Source: a virus. Taken from it: a DNA stretch of 35,477 nt. Below the pieces are notes generated by a model that saw nothing but the letters and a program-made list of their open reading frames with translations, was not told where the DNA came from and did no database searches. A program made the translations under genes and the position numbers. The stretch is taken from IMG/VR virus record IMGVR_UViG_3300046530_000128, positions 1 to 35,477 of that record; one strand, 5' to 3'. Below, piece by piece: positions 14,322 through 22,346 of this stretch (the first letter of the stretch is position 1; every line of letters begins with the position of its first letter).

Positions 14322-16303
14322 CCGCCTACCGCCATGGCCATCAGGTTTTCCATCTCCAGCGGCGTCATGGTCTTGCTGGTGTGAATGTTCACGTTTTCCA
14401 CATGCGTGCCCTTGTTCTGGCTGCTGGTGGTGTTCTGGATGCTGGTCAGCAGTCCACCGGCTGGCACCGATGCAGGGCGCGTCGGCGATAGGCTGGGGAT
14501 GGCCGCATTGATGGTCTGTTGGGCTTTCTGCGCGGCGTTGGCGGTGTCGGCGGCATTGGTCGCAGCATCCACGCCGGGCACCTCAGGCATGTCGCCAAAA
14601 CGCGCCTCGATGTTCACGCCCGGGATGCTGTTCAGCAGCTCGATCACGCCGTTAACGGCCTTGGTGAAAATGCCGACGATGCTGTCCCACGCGGCCTTGG
14701 CCATGCCTGACCAACCGCCCATGGAGTTAAACCAGTCGGATAGCTTCTGCAGCTTGTCGGCAACGAACTGAAACGCGGCCGTGTTCATCAGGGCGGACGT
14801 CCATTCGTCCCAGTAGTAGACCGCTGCGACAATGACGGCCACCAGCGCAAGAACACCGGCAACGATCCACACCATCGGGTTGGCCAGCAACGCCGCGTTG
14901 GCCAGCCAGATCGCCCCTTGCCACAGCAGCATGGCGCCGCGAACCAGGGCAAGGCCGGCGCTGAGCGTATAGATCACGGCCATGTAAGCCAGGATCGCCA
15001 GTTTTTGCAGGACGAAGCCGGCAACGGTGCGCAGGTTCATCAGTTGGACGACCTTCCACACCGACACCAAACCCAGCCAGGTCATCCGTGAAACGCCAAC
15101 CACCAACGTCAGCAGTGACATGGCGCCGACGAGGCTCATGATGGTCAGTGCAGCGATGCCGATCACGCGGGTGATGTTGGGAAACAGCTGCGACCAGCGC
15201 ACCAATGTTTTGCCGATATCCACCATCTTGTTCATGAACGGCGTCAGCACCGGGATCAGCACTTGGCCAAACACCACCCGCATGACTTCGACCAGGGACG
15301 CCCATTGCTGCCAGGGATCGACCATGGCCCGGGCCATTTGCTCGGCATTCTCCAGACCGCGCACTTTGCCCAACTGCTCGATGCCGTTGCGCAACCGGTC
15401 GGTGTCCTTGGCGAGCGCGCCGATCAGCTGGGCGCCTTCGCCGCCGAAAGCCTCCATCAGCTTGGCGCCGGCCGACGCACTGGTCAGGTCACCGAACTTG
15501 CGCTGCAGCTTGTCCAGGATCGTCATCATCGGCAGAAGCTTCCCCTGCTGATCGGTGAACTTGATTCCCAATTTGTCGGAAGCGGCGCCGATGTTTTCAA
15601 AAAAGGCCTTGTAGCGTCCGCCAGCGTCGCCGCCTTCCATGGTGCTGCTGAGCGTACCGATCACGGCCATCTGTTCGGCCAGGTCAACGCCCGATGTGGT
15701 GGCGATCGCGCCTGCTTCCTTGAAGGCGTCTTTCATCGCCGCGCCACTGGTACGAAACAGCTGCACGGCCAGCGCGGTCTGCCCGCCGAGCTTTTCCACC
15801 CAAGCGCCCTTCCCCATCGCATCCGCTTGGGATTTCTGCAGGTTGTAGAGCGTGCCGACGTATTCACCCATGGTTTCAGCGTCGGATTTGGTGGCCTTGG
15901 CCAGCAGGTTGCTGGTGTTGGTGAAGATCGCGAGCTGGTTGCCGGCAAGGCCTTTGATGGCGCCTTCGATCACATAGGCGGACGCCACAAAATCCTTGGC
16001 GTTCTCGCCATAGCTCACGGCGAACTGCAGCGACTTGGCATTGAGCGACGACAGCGCATCCTCGGCTACGCCGAGCGACCGGACGTCGCCAAGGGCGCGA
16101 TTGACCTCCAGCGCCGGCGCCATCGCCTGCTGGACGCCGACCACAGCCGCCGTCACGCCACCCATGCCCAAGCCGATCGTCTTGATGTGCTTTTCGCTCT
16201 GATCAGCGAGCTCGGAGAAACCCATCTTCACCTTGCCCAAGGGCGCGGTGACTTTGTCCTGCAAGCTCAGAATGAAAGCCAGGCTGGCGCTACGGTCTGC
16301 CAC
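14318..16303 (-). CDS. Tail tape measure protein
   Basis: A 661-residue protein starting with GTG (MADRSASLAFILSLQDK). It has the TP901/gpT pattern: an N-terminal helix and coiled region, a globular middle (GAAMKDAFKEAGAIATTSGVD, quoted in part; GKLLPMMTILDKLQ), then several long hydrophobic segments about residues 375-505 (e.g. ALTIMSLVGAMSLLTLVVGV) that may enter the host membrane on injection. The C-terminus is Ala-rich, ending TPLEMENLMAMAVGG. Its length sets tail length; by the usual ratio of about 1.5 angstrom per residue, 661 residues gives roughly 100 nm. It follows the tail chaperone frameshift gene, the usual order. Confidence 0.9.
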   Translation of the reverse strand: MADRSASLAFILSLQDKVTAPLGKVKMGFSELADQSEKHIKTIGLGMGGVTAAVVGVQQAMAPALEVNRALGDVRSLGVAEDALSSLNAKSLQFAVSYGENAKDFVASAYVIEGAIKGLAGNQLAIFTNTSNLLAKATKSDAETMGEYVGTLYNLQKSQADAMGKGAWVEKLGGQTALAVQLFRTSGAAMKDAFKEAGAIATTSGVDLAEQMAVIGTLSSTMEGGDAGGRYKAFFENIGAASDKLGIKFTDQQGKLLPMMTILDKLQRKFGDLTSASAGAKLMEAFGGEGAQLIGALAKDTDRLRNGIEQLGKVRGLENAEQMARAMVDPWQQWASLVEVMRVVFGQVLIPVLTPFMNKMVDIGKTLVRWSQLFPNITRVIGIAALTIMSLVGAMSLLTLVVGVSRMTWLGLVSVWKVVQLMNLRTVAGFVLQKLAILAYMAVIYTLSAGLALVRGAMLLWQGAIWLANAALLANPMVWIVAGVLALVAVIVAAVYYWDEWTSALMNTAAFQFVADKLQKLSDWFNSMGGWSGMAKAAWDSIVGIFTKAVNGVIELLNSIPGVNIEARFGDMPEVPGVDAATNAADTANAAQKAQQTINAAIPSLSPTRPASVPAGGLLTSIQNTTSSQNKGTHVENVNIHTSKTMTPLEMENLMAMAVGG

Positions 16304-16308
16304 AATTG

Positions 16309-16760
16309 TTATCCGTTCAGCGCAAGGGCGATGCCGTTAGCCACAGCAAATTCCATGCGTCTCCAGTGTTCGTCCTCCAGCCACTTGGCCGTGCCCATCG
16401 CCTCGGACGTGGGTTCCGCACCAGGTAGCCAGCGGTTCGTCAGGGCCATCAGCTGGCCCAGGCCGTTTTCGCTCAGGCGCTCAGCGTGCTCGAGCGCTTT
16501 TTTACGATCACCTCAACGTTGGGCGCGTACTCCTCGAGCAGCGCGCCGGCGATCTGCATCACCATCACCGGGTTGGCCAGCAGCGGTTTGAGTGTGGCCT
16601 TTTCCTCTTGCTTGACGGTGGTCATCAGCAGGTTGTTGCCCGGGGCCACCTTGTTGGTTTGGGTCAGGGCGTTGAAGTATTTGGTGACGTCCGCCGGCGT
16701 GAGGTTGAAGGTGAGTTCCGCTTCGCCGACTTCCAGGGTGATTTCGGTGTTTTGGCTCAT
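16309..16760 (-). CDS. Tail assembly chaperone frameshift fusion (E-E' type)
   Basis: Ribosomes that slip by -1 at A_AAA_AAG after residue 88 of the short chaperone read on in a second ORF and end at TAA (16311-16309), giving about 150 residues. The extension contains ALEHAERLSENGLGQL, TNRWLPGAEPT and KWLEDEHWRRMEF and ends just before the tape-measure GTG. This G/GT or E/E+E' arrangement is known from lambda and P2: the extended form binds tape measure while the short form coats it. The overlap, slippery heptamer and gene order are all visible here. Confidence 0.85.
16473..16760 (-). CDS. Tail assembly chaperone, short form (gpE-like)
   Basis: A 95-residue protein (MSQNTEITLEVGEAELTFNL...). 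The start follows AAGAGAG and its ATG overlaps the TGA of the spanin gene. The body is typical of phage tail assembly chaperones, with TPADVTKYFNALTQTNKVAP and MQIAGALLEEYAPNVEV. The C-terminus after KK (residues 87-88) is only seven residues in the 0 frame, while the -1 frame continues for 62. It coats tape measure during tail assembly. Confidence 0.8.
   Translation of the reverse strand: MSQNTEITLEVGEAELTFNLTPADVTKYFNALTQTNKVAPGNNLLMTTVKQEEKATLKPLLANPVMVMQIAGALLEEYAPNVEVIVKKRSSTLSA
16497..16503 (-). promoter_or_regulatory. A_AAA_AAG -1 frameshift slippery site
   Basis: In the 0 frame the codons are gta aaa aag, so the heptamer A_AAA_AAG fits the X_XXY_YYZ rule for -1 slippage. It lies 24 bases before the 0-frame stop and the -1 frame is open for 62 codons after it. 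A GC-rich stretch follows that could form a stimulatory structure. Confidence 0.85.
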
Positions 16761-17284
16761 TGGGGTGCTCTCTTGTTGGGGTTGGGAAAAGTGGTGCCTT
16801 GGTGCGCCGGCGATCGCTGGCACACACCACGGACGTACTGCTGCAGCCCGACAATCATTTGCCGGCTTAAGGCGAGCTGATTGCGGAGGGTGAAATAATC
16901 CTGTCGAGCGTCTGCTGCGAGTTCGGCGCGTCCTGCATCAGCCACGCGGGCGGCGCCGGCGGTGGCTGGCACAGGTTGGCCGGTGGGACAGGTGGCGCGG
17001 ACGTGCAACCGGCCAGTGCCATCGTCAACAGCGCCGCGCAGGCGATCGTTTTCGGTGCGCGCATCGGTCAATTCCTGTGTGTTTCGTTGGTCGATCGCGT
17101 CCCGTTCGGCCAGCATCTCGCCGCTGATTCGGGCCGCTTCACGTAGGCCACTCACTTCGCGCTGCGTGGTGTCGCGCTCGCGCCTGGCGTCGTCGCGCTG
17201 ATCGATTACCTGATCGAATGCCATCCAGGTCAGCGAGGCCAACAGCAGGGCCAACGCTGCCAGACGCAACGGGGGAAAACTCAT
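16757..17284 (-). CDS. i-spanin (Rz-like)
   Basis: A 175-residue inner-membrane spanin. One N-terminal transmembrane segment (residues about 5-23, LAALALLLASLTWMAF) is followed by a long charged coiled coil in the periplasm (residues about 25-75, with QRDDARRERDTTQREVSGL and NTQELTDARTENDRL). The ATG at 17284 overlaps the lysozyme TGA, so the start three codons earlier is unlikely. It would pair with the nested lipoprotein Rz1 to fuse inner and outer membranes in the last step of lysis. Confidence 0.85.
   Translation of the reverse strand: MSFPPLRLAALALLLASLTWMAFDQVIDQRDDARRERDTTQREVSGLREAARISGEMLAERDAIDQRNTQELTDARTENDRLRGAVDDGTGRLHVRATCPTGQPVPATAGAARVADAGRAELAADARQDYFTLRNQLALSRQMIVGLQQYVRGVCQRSPAHQGTTFPNPNKRAPQ
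16867..17064 (-). CDS. o-spanin lipoprotein (Rz1-like), nested in Rz
   Basis: A 65-residue ORF wholly inside the Rz gene in another frame. It has a lipoprotein signal with lipobox LAGC (Cys20) and a short Pro-rich mature part (APPVPPANLCQPPPAPP), the hallmark of Rz1. It would sit in the outer membrane and bind the C-terminus of the i-spanin. The nested layout is the classical lambda type. Confidence 0.9.
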   Translation of the reverse strand: MRAPKTIACAALLTMALAGCTSAPPVPPANLCQPPPAPPAWLMQDAPNSQQTLDRIISPSAISSP

Positions 17285-17808
17285 CGCAGGCAAAGCTCCA
17301 TTTCAGCCAGGCGCCGGTTATGCAGACCTTGAACGAAGCGCTTCCGGCCGTGCGAATCGGTCACATAAGCCCATACCGGTGTCTTGCCATCCGGTGCCCA
17401 GGCCAGCGCGCTGCAGCCGTCAGCGACGCGGCCGGCATTGATCAACGCCACAGCCCGACTGGCGCAAGTGCTGCGCACCCCCACGTTGTGGCCGTGGCTG
17501 GTCAGCGCGTCGAAAGTGTTCTGGCTCACGTTCGGGTTGGTGATGCAGTCGGCAAGCTGCAGTTGGGTGTTGCTGATCACCAACTGCTCCACCTCGGCGC
17601 AACGGTCGGGCGACCAGTAGTCACCGACTGCGACCGGCAACGGGCTGGTATGGCGGGTGATGCCCTTGCAAACGGTGGGCAGTCCCCCGGCGAGCTTGTC
17701 CGCATAAACGGTGTTCTGGCCATGACCTTCCCAAGTGCCCAGGAAGATCACCAGCGGCGCGCTGGCCAGCGCGATCACACCGGCCTGAATCCGACCGCGC
17801 AGGCTCAT
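17281..17808 (-). CDS. Endolysin, GH24-type lysozyme with SAR signal
   Basis: A 175-residue muramidase. The N-terminus (residues about 6-24, AGVIALASAPLVIFLGTW) is a weakly hydrophobic Gly/Ala-rich segment like a SAR signal-anchor, so export may not need a canonical holin. It is followed by the catalytic region WEGHGQNTVYADKLAGG and LPTVCKGIT, with Glu, Asp and Thr of the lysozyme triad. The E-to-D and D-to-T gaps are slightly longer than in T4 lysozyme. Six or more Cys could control folding. The start at 17808 overlaps the TGA of the XhlA-like gene. Confidence 0.85.
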   Translation of the reverse strand: MSLRGRIQAGVIALASAPLVIFLGTWEGHGQNTVYADKLAGGLPTVCKGITRHTSPLPVAVGDYWSPDRCAEVEQLVISNTQLQLADCITNPNVSQNTFDALTSHGHNVGVRSTCASRAVALINAGRVADGCSALAWAPDGKTPVWAYVTDSHGRKRFVQGLHNRRLAEMELCLR

Positions 17809-18101
17809 GGAAACCACACCCGCAACAGCGCCGGCACAACCATTTGCAGCACAGAAGCGACTACCGTGAGGATGGTCAGCAAGCGGCCAACCTTCGCCCC
17901 GATGTCGTTTACCGCGACCGTCAGGGTCTGCTGGCCAGCGTTGAGCTCCGAGAGTTGCCCCGCCATATGCTCGAAGCCCTGCTCCAACTTAGTGACGCGG
18001 GTCGGGACGGTTTCGTGGCGGTCTTCCAGCTCGCTAAGGCGGTGCTCAAAGACCGCAAATTTTTGCTCCAGCGCGCCGAGGCGCACGGCTTCGATGGTCA
18101 T
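17805..18101 (-). CDS. XhlA-like holin/lysis-associated membrane protein
   Basis: A 98-residue protein with a long N-terminal coiled coil (residues about 5-62, LEQKFAVFEHRLSELEDRH) and one C-terminal transmembrane segment (residues about 72-94, LLTILTVVASVLQMVVPALL). This is the layout of phage XhlA/hemolysin-type proteins that work with holins. No other holin candidate with two or three membrane spans lies next to the lysozyme, so it may be the holin or pinholin partner of the SAR endolysin. It begins in a TGATG overlap with the zinc-finger gene. Confidence 0.65.
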   Translation of the reverse strand: MTIEAVRLGALEQKFAVFEHRLSELEDRHETVPTRVTKLEQGFEHMAGQLSELNAGQQTLTVAVNDIGAKVGRLLTILTVVASVLQMVVPALLRVWFP

Positions 18102-18310
18102 CAGCGTTTACTCTGCTCAAAGTCAGCCTGACACGGCACGCAGCGCGTTTTACCGCCCAGCGCCTGGCGCGCTGGCGGGATTTCGTTATCGCAGTCCTGG
18201 CAATGGGTCAGGCTTGGCCCGACCGGCATAGGCGTCAGCAGTTGAGCCTTGATCGCCTGGTCACGCTGGCGTTGCTCCAGCTCCTGGGCGCGGTCGAACC
18301 AGTCCACCAT
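18101..18310 (-). CDS. TraR/DksA-type C4 zinc-finger protein
   Basis: A 69-residue protein with CQDCDNEIPPAR and CVPC, a CxxC-x(n)-CxxC C4 zinc finger, and a short N-terminal helix, as in the phage TraR family. Such proteins bind the RNA polymerase secondary channel and mimic DksA with ppGpp. In P2-like phages the gene usually sits in the late operon near lysis and tail genes, as here. It is joined by TGATG junctions to the tube gene upstream and the XhlA-like gene downstream. Confidence 0.85.
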   Translation of the reverse strand: MVDWFDRAQELEQRQRDQAIKAQLLTPMPVGPSLTHCQDCDNEIPPARQALGGKTRCVPCQADFEQSKR

Positions 18311-18762
18311 CAGCGCAGCCCCTCGATCTCGGTAGCGTCGAGGTACGGAACGCCGTTGATGTGGATGAAGTCCGGACTGGTGACGTCAAACGGCACCTTG
18401 TGCTTGGTTTTCTCGCCGCCTTTGGGATCGATCGACAACAGGCTGGAAATCTTCACCTTGCAGCCGAACGCTTCGACGCGCAGCTCCTCGTCCTCGCCGG
18501 CCTTGGCAAAAAACACCGCATCAAAGGGGGCGAGCTTGCGGAAGCTGCCCGCCGATCGCGCCGCGTCGATCAGCAACTGAAAGTTGGAGCTATCCAGTTC
18601 CAGTTCGCCGGCCGCAGCCACGTCGCCCTCTACGTAGCCGTCAGGCACACCACGCGTCTGCGCCACGGCCGAGTTGTCGGTGATGTCCAGGGTGCAGCTC
18701 TCGACGTGCAGCGACAGATCGCCCAGGCTCACGTCGAAGTTCTTGCCGCCAATCTTTGCCAT
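18310..18762 (-). CDS. Tail tube protein
   Basis: A 150-residue protein right after the sheath gene, in the P2 FII position. It is beta-rich (LSLHVESCTLDITDNSA, GELELDSSNFQLLIDAA, KHKVPFDVTSPDFIHI) and resembles the DUF2597 family of HP1-like phages rather than P2 FII by sequence. It would stack into the inner tube of the contractile tail. It is separated from the sheath gene by only 5 bases. Confidence 0.75.
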   Translation of the reverse strand: MAKIGGKNFDVSLGDLSLHVESCTLDITDNSAVAQTRGVPDGYVEGDVAAAGELELDSSNFQLLIDAARSAGSFRKLAPFDAVFFAKAGEDEELRVEAFGCKVKISSLLSIDPKGGEKTKHKVPFDVTSPDFIHINGVPYLDATEIEGLR

Positions 18763-18767
18763 GGGCG

Positions 18768-19883
18768 TTACTCCGTTTTGTCAGTGGAAAGATCCAGGGC
18801 GATATTCGCCGTGAGGTCTTTCGGGCAGTTGAGGGGTTTGAGCTTGATGTAGGCCGCGACCTTGGTTTTGCTGAGCCACTCCAGCACCAGGTCACCGTCC
18901 TTCGGTGGCTCGATGTCACCGGGAAAGACTTCACCGTTGAACTTGATGGACTTGGCCATGGCGCGCAGTGGCGCCATCAACTGGTTGGTGTTGACCGCCA
19001 TGCTGTTGGGCGTGCTATTCAACCGGCGATCGGCGACACGACGAATCAGCAGCGGGCGAACCAGGCGCGCGGCCTTGTCGGTAATGCGTAGATATTCAAC
19101 GACCTGAAAGTCACTGCCGGGGGTATCCAACATATTGGCGTCACCCCAGTACACGCCCGGGTAATCGGGATAGGTCTGCGATACCGATAACCGCGCTCGA
19201 TCCAGCTCGCTACGCACCGCCGATGGCAGAGGGATTTTTTCGCTGTCGAGTGGCACTGGCCCAAGCCCCAGCACAGCGCCGGTGGCTACACGCATCGGGC
19301 TGTCTGCGATGCTGACCGAGGCGTTGGCCAAGCGGCCAGCCAGCACGCCCAAATCATTTCCGTGCAGTTGCGGTACCGGCAATACTCGAGCAGCGGCGAC
19401 GTCTGTCACCATGGCCTTTTGCTCGGTCAGGTATTGCGCCCACGTCTGATCTGGCGTGATGCCGGTAGTGGCTGCCATGAAAAAAACGCGACGACCGTAG
19501 CGATTGTTTAAAGCAATCGCCGCGTCGTGCATGTCCGTCAGGTCGCCAGGCTTGGTAACGGGTTTGGTCACCACCACCGCTTCGACGGACAGTCCCTGCT
19601 GCTGAGTTTTCTCCAGTGCATCGGCCCACTCACCCTCGGAGCCGATCGGTGCTGCGATACAGGCCCAGCGCTGACCACCGTTCTGGCGCGCGGCGGTGAT
19701 TTGAGTTTTGAGGTCGCTCGCTGGAACGCCCAGCGCGGCATCCAGATCGCTGTCGGTGTTCAATGCAATGAACTGGCCGACGTTTTTGGCAGCGGGGCCA
19801 ATGAAAAGAAAGTAACGCTCAACCTCGGTGACGGCGCCCTGGCCTAGATTGAGATTGTCGACGGTGACTTGACCGAGTGCCAT
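18768..19883 (-). CDS. Contractile tail sheath protein
   Basis: A 371-residue protein resembling the DUF2586 sheath family of HP1/K139 phages. Motifs: MALGQVTVDNLNLGQGAV at the start, NNRYGRRVFFMAATTGITPD in the middle and YLRITDKAARLVRPLLIRRV (in part) in the last third, followed by GEVFPGDIEPPKDGDLVLEW. It is slightly shorter than P2 FI. It contracts around the tube at infection. The tube gene follows, so a contractile (myovirus) tail is well supported. Confidence 0.85.
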   Translation of the reverse strand: MALGQVTVDNLNLGQGAVTEVERYFLFIGPAAKNVGQFIALNTDSDLDAALGVPASDLKTQITAARQNGGQRWACIAAPIGSEGEWADALEKTQQQGLSVEAVVVTKPVTKPGDLTDMHDAAIALNNRYGRRVFFMAATTGITPDQTWAQYLTEQKAMVTDVAAARVLPVPQLHGNDLGVLAGRLANASVSIADSPMRVATGAVLGLGPVPLDSEKIPLPSAVRSELDRARLSVSQTYPDYPGVYWGDANMLDTPGSDFQVVEYLRITDKAARLVRPLLIRRVADRRLNSTPNSMAVNTNQLMAPLRAMAKSIKFNGEVFPGDIEPPKDGDLVLEWLSKTKVAAYIKLKPLNCPKDLTANIALDLSTDKTE

Positions 19884-19894
19884 GCAATGCCTCG

Positions 19895-20578
19895 TTAGCG
19901 GGGTGAATTCAGGATTTGTTGCAACACCTGGCCAATCAGCAGATTGGTGTCGCGTTCAGTTTCGGCGCCGATGAACTGGCGTTTGGGCAGCGTAATTTCC
20001 CAGCTCTGCGCGCCTGTGCTTTCGCGGCGCTGATCGTCCAGGATCCGGATCAGCAAGCCGGCCTTGGCGTAGTTCACATGCTGTTGAATCCACGCCACCG
20101 ATGGCCGGGTCAGCGTCTTTTTGCCTGCTTGGCGCACGCGGAATCCCAACCGGCGCAGGCGCTTCGCCTGCTTGTCAGTTGCTGCTAAACCCGGTGGGGT
20201 TTTGTTCCAGCGGCGCATCTGCTGGGCAGTGCGCCTTTCACTGACGCCGTTGTGCTGCTGCGTTGCGACCCATCGGGTCAGGGCGTTTTTCCAGCCAAGT
20301 TCCGCTTCATCAGCACTAACCCGTGTGACCACCATCAACTTGGCCAGACCGGCTTCCATCTTCTTTTTGCCCTTGCCATCGCCTTTGCGCGGAGCGAAGG
20401 GCGTGCCGTCCAGATTCCTCTGCTCACGCACACGCTTGCGGCTCATCGTCCGGACACGTTTGGTGACCTGGTTCAGCAGGCGGCGGCGCAATTGCGGCGG
20501 CAGACTCAGCAGCGCCAACTGCTCGCGAACGCCCAACCGGCCGCGAATGTCGAGTTCGAACGTGCTACGCCCGGCCAT
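19895..20578 (-). CDS. Tail completion / virion morphogenesis protein (gpS)
   Basis: A 227-residue basic protein of the phage virion morphogenesis family (P2 gpS). The visible family pattern is RVREQRNLDGTPFAPRKGD, then KKKMEAGLAKLMVV, RTAQQMRRWNKTPPGLAATD and KQAKRLRRLGFRVR. The chosen ATG at 20578 follows GAGGTGGCC and overlaps the gpR end by 14 bases; the ORF is open for 78 further codons upstream but that part lies inside gpR. It joins tail to head. Confidence 0.85.
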   Translation of the reverse strand: MAGRSTFELDIRGRLGVREQLALLSLPPQLRRRLLNQVTKRVRTMSRKRVREQRNLDGTPFAPRKGDGKGKKKMEAGLAKLMVVTRVSADEAELGWKNALTRWVATQQHNGVSERRTAQQMRRWNKTPPGLAATDKQAKRLRRLGFRVRQAGKKTLTRPSVAWIQQHVNYAKAGLLIRILDDQRRESTGAQSWEITLPKRQFIGAETERDTNLLIGQVLQQILNSPR

Positions 20579-21017
20579 CGGTGGCCACCTCGCCGCGCTC
20601 GGCAACCCAGAGCTCAAACGGAACGAAAGCCCACGTCTTGCCGAAGGCCTGGATCTCGCCGGTGTCGTCTTCGGCCAGATACTGCGGCTCGACAAATTCC
20701 AGCGTGATTTCCACGTCGAACAGATCGTTATCCAGCGGCTCCACAAGAAATTCCGGTGCCGGCAGTTCGTGGCGGTCACGGTTGGCGTCGTGGCTTTCCA
20801 GCCAACTGCCAACCAATGCCATCAGCCGCGCGGGATGGTCGGCGAAACGCTCCAGGACGATCACGGCGCGATAGTGCATGTCGCCCAGGTGCATCCCGTC
20901 GACGTCGGGTTTCCAGATCAGTCCAAGCTTCACCTGCTCGGTGAAACTGTCGAGCTGTTCGGGCTCCACCAAGCGGCGTTCCTGCAGGTAGGCGGTCAGT
21001 CCCTGGAGTTTGGTCAT
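20565..21017 (-). CDS. Tail completion protein (gpR)
   Basis: A 150-residue protein of the P2 gpR family, with KLQGLTAYLQERRLVEPEQL at the N-terminus, YRAVIVLERFADHPARLMAL in the middle and FDVEITLEFVEPQYLAEDD followed by GKTWAFVPFELWVAE near the end. It acts at the head-tail interface with gpS. The start overlaps the gpL stop and the end overlaps the gpS start, keeping the P2 L-R-S order without the lysis genes that P2 puts between L and R. Confidence 0.85.
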   Translation of the reverse strand: MTKLQGLTAYLQERRLVEPEQLDSFTEQVKLGLIWKPDVDGMHLGDMHYRAVIVLERFADHPARLMALVGSWLESHDANRDRHELPAPEFLVEPLDNDLFDVEITLEFVEPQYLAEDDTGEIQAFGKTWAFVPFELWVAERGEVATDGRA

Positions 21018-21598
21018 AGCAGCGCCGCCGTGATGCGGCTGCGGCCTTGCAGGGCGCGCACGGCCGCTTGGCTGAATGCCAGGAACGTGCTTTCGCGCTC
21101 CGGCGCTTCCTTGCCCGTGTTCTCTGCGCTTTCGCGGCGGGTCACCGTGGCGAACTGCTGTAACGCGCTCGCCTTGGCCCGGCAGTACACGGCTCGTCGG
21201 TAGATTTTCAGCTTCAACGCGTTATCAGGCAGAAGGTTCTGATCGGTCTGAATGAATGGCCATTGCTTGAGCTTCGGCGGCAGGTGGAGAGGATCGGGAA
21301 CCTCGACACTGTTTATGCCAAGGGCACGCCAGCGTTGTTTCAGCTCTGCCAGATCGGCATTGACCTCAACCATTGCCATGGTCAGGTCAGCGGCCAGCAT
21401 GTCCACCAGATACTCCGCCGGCAGGCGGTATCCTTTCTGGAATTCGGCAACAGACAGATCCGGCCAAAAGCCGTCGTTCTCGATCATCTGTTCCACAAAC
21501 GTGGTGGGTTTACCGGAAAAGCTCATTGCTGACCGCTCGAATAGGGCGGGGAAACTGTTTTTCGTGGGGCTGGCCATGAATGGCAGACGCACGTCCAC
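21014..21598 (-). CDS. Head completion protein (gpL)
   Basis: A 194-residue protein of the P2 gpL family, marked by VENDGFWPD-like IENDGFWPDLSVAEFQKGYR, YLVDMLAADLTMAMVEVNAD and LYRRAVYCRAKASALQQF-like residues. The GTG at 21598 is preceded by GCGGGGAACT, a good ribosome-binding site, and lies 26 bases after the gpM stop. Internal ATGs at 21577 or 21526 are possible starts. It plugs the filled head after packaging. Confidence 0.8.
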   Translation of the reverse strand: MDVRLPFMASPTKNSFPALFERSAMSFSGKPTTFVEQMIENDGFWPDLSVAEFQKGYRLPAEYLVDMLAADLTMAMVEVNADLAELKQRWRALGINSVEVPDPLHLPPKLKQWPFIQTDQNLLPDNALKLKIYRRAVYCRAKASALQQFATVTRRESAENTGKEAPERESTFLAFSQAAVRALQGRSRITAALL

Positions 21599-21623
21599 AG
21601 TTCCCCGCTGGGGGGGTAGTCGG

Positions 21624-22346
21624 TTATTGGGCGCCGTTACCGGCAGGTATTTGTTTGGCCAGTGCGATGCGACACTTCTTGATTCGTGTCTCGTTGCCAG
21701 CTTTCGCGTACAGCTCCGTCGAGCGTTCCAGATGCTGGAGCGCGGTTTTCCACTGCTCGGCCTCCATGGCGCGGATGCCGATCAACTTGTGGTACTTGCT
21801 CGGGATTTGTTCGGTCAGCTCCCACTCAACGTCGACGCGCGGCAGCAGGTCAGACAGGTACGGCTCCGGGCTGCGCTGGGCGTTGTATTCGGCGTAAGCC
21901 CAATCGATTACCGCGTCGGCAACGAAGGTCTGCACGTCACGCCGCTTAAACCGCTCGGGCATCTCCTGCCCCTGCCCGATCGCAAAGTCAGCCAGCGCCA
22001 GGCCATCTTCAAACTGCTCGGTGTCGAACAGCCAGACCATCACCTGCACCAGAACACGGTTTGGCATCACCAGGCCCGAGTCCATGTAGCGCTGAATGAA
22101 ATCCCGGTACTTGGGCAGCAGTTCCTCACGCTTGAGTGCCTGACGCCCGGCAAGACCCTTGATATCGCTCAGGCGCTGCAGATCCTGATCCAGCGAGGCT
22201 TCCATCAGCAGCAGGTGCTTTTTCGCATTCGCCGGGCTGCTCAGGGCTTCCGCCGGCGAATACGCAAGAGGTGCCGCTGCAGCAGCAATCACTGCAGCGG
22301 TTCCCTGAGCCAAAGTGCGACGCTTGTGTGCGAGAGCCAGGCTCAC
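21624..22346 (-). CDS. Terminase small subunit / endonuclease (gpM)
   Basis: A 240-residue protein of the P2 gpM family. It has an N-terminal Ala-rich segment and then the conserved block ASLDQDLQRLSDIKGLAGRQ, KREELLPKYRDFIQRYMDSG and VMVWLFDTEQFEDGLALADF. It recognises and cuts packaging sites with gpP. The start overlaps the capsid gene end by 4 bases. Its conservation implies a cos-type packaging phage, so a cos site should be in this genome. Confidence 0.85.
   Translation of the reverse strand: MSLALAHKRRTLAQGTAAVIAAAAAPLAYSPAEALSSPANAKKHLLLMEASLDQDLQRLSDIKGLAGRQALKREELLPKYRDFIQRYMDSGLVMPNRVLVQVMVWLFDTEQFEDGLALADFAIGQGQEMPERFKRRDVQTFVADAVIDWAYAEYNAQRSPEPYLSDLLPRVDVEWELTEQIPSKYHKLIGIRAMEAEQWKTALQHLERSTELYAKAGNETRIKKCRIALAKQIPAGNGAQ

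Noticed and set aside
15263-16591. 442-codon ORF on the plus strand
   Set aside because: It lies antisense to the tape measure and tail chaperone genes; its composition mirrors the other strand and it has no domain-like features.
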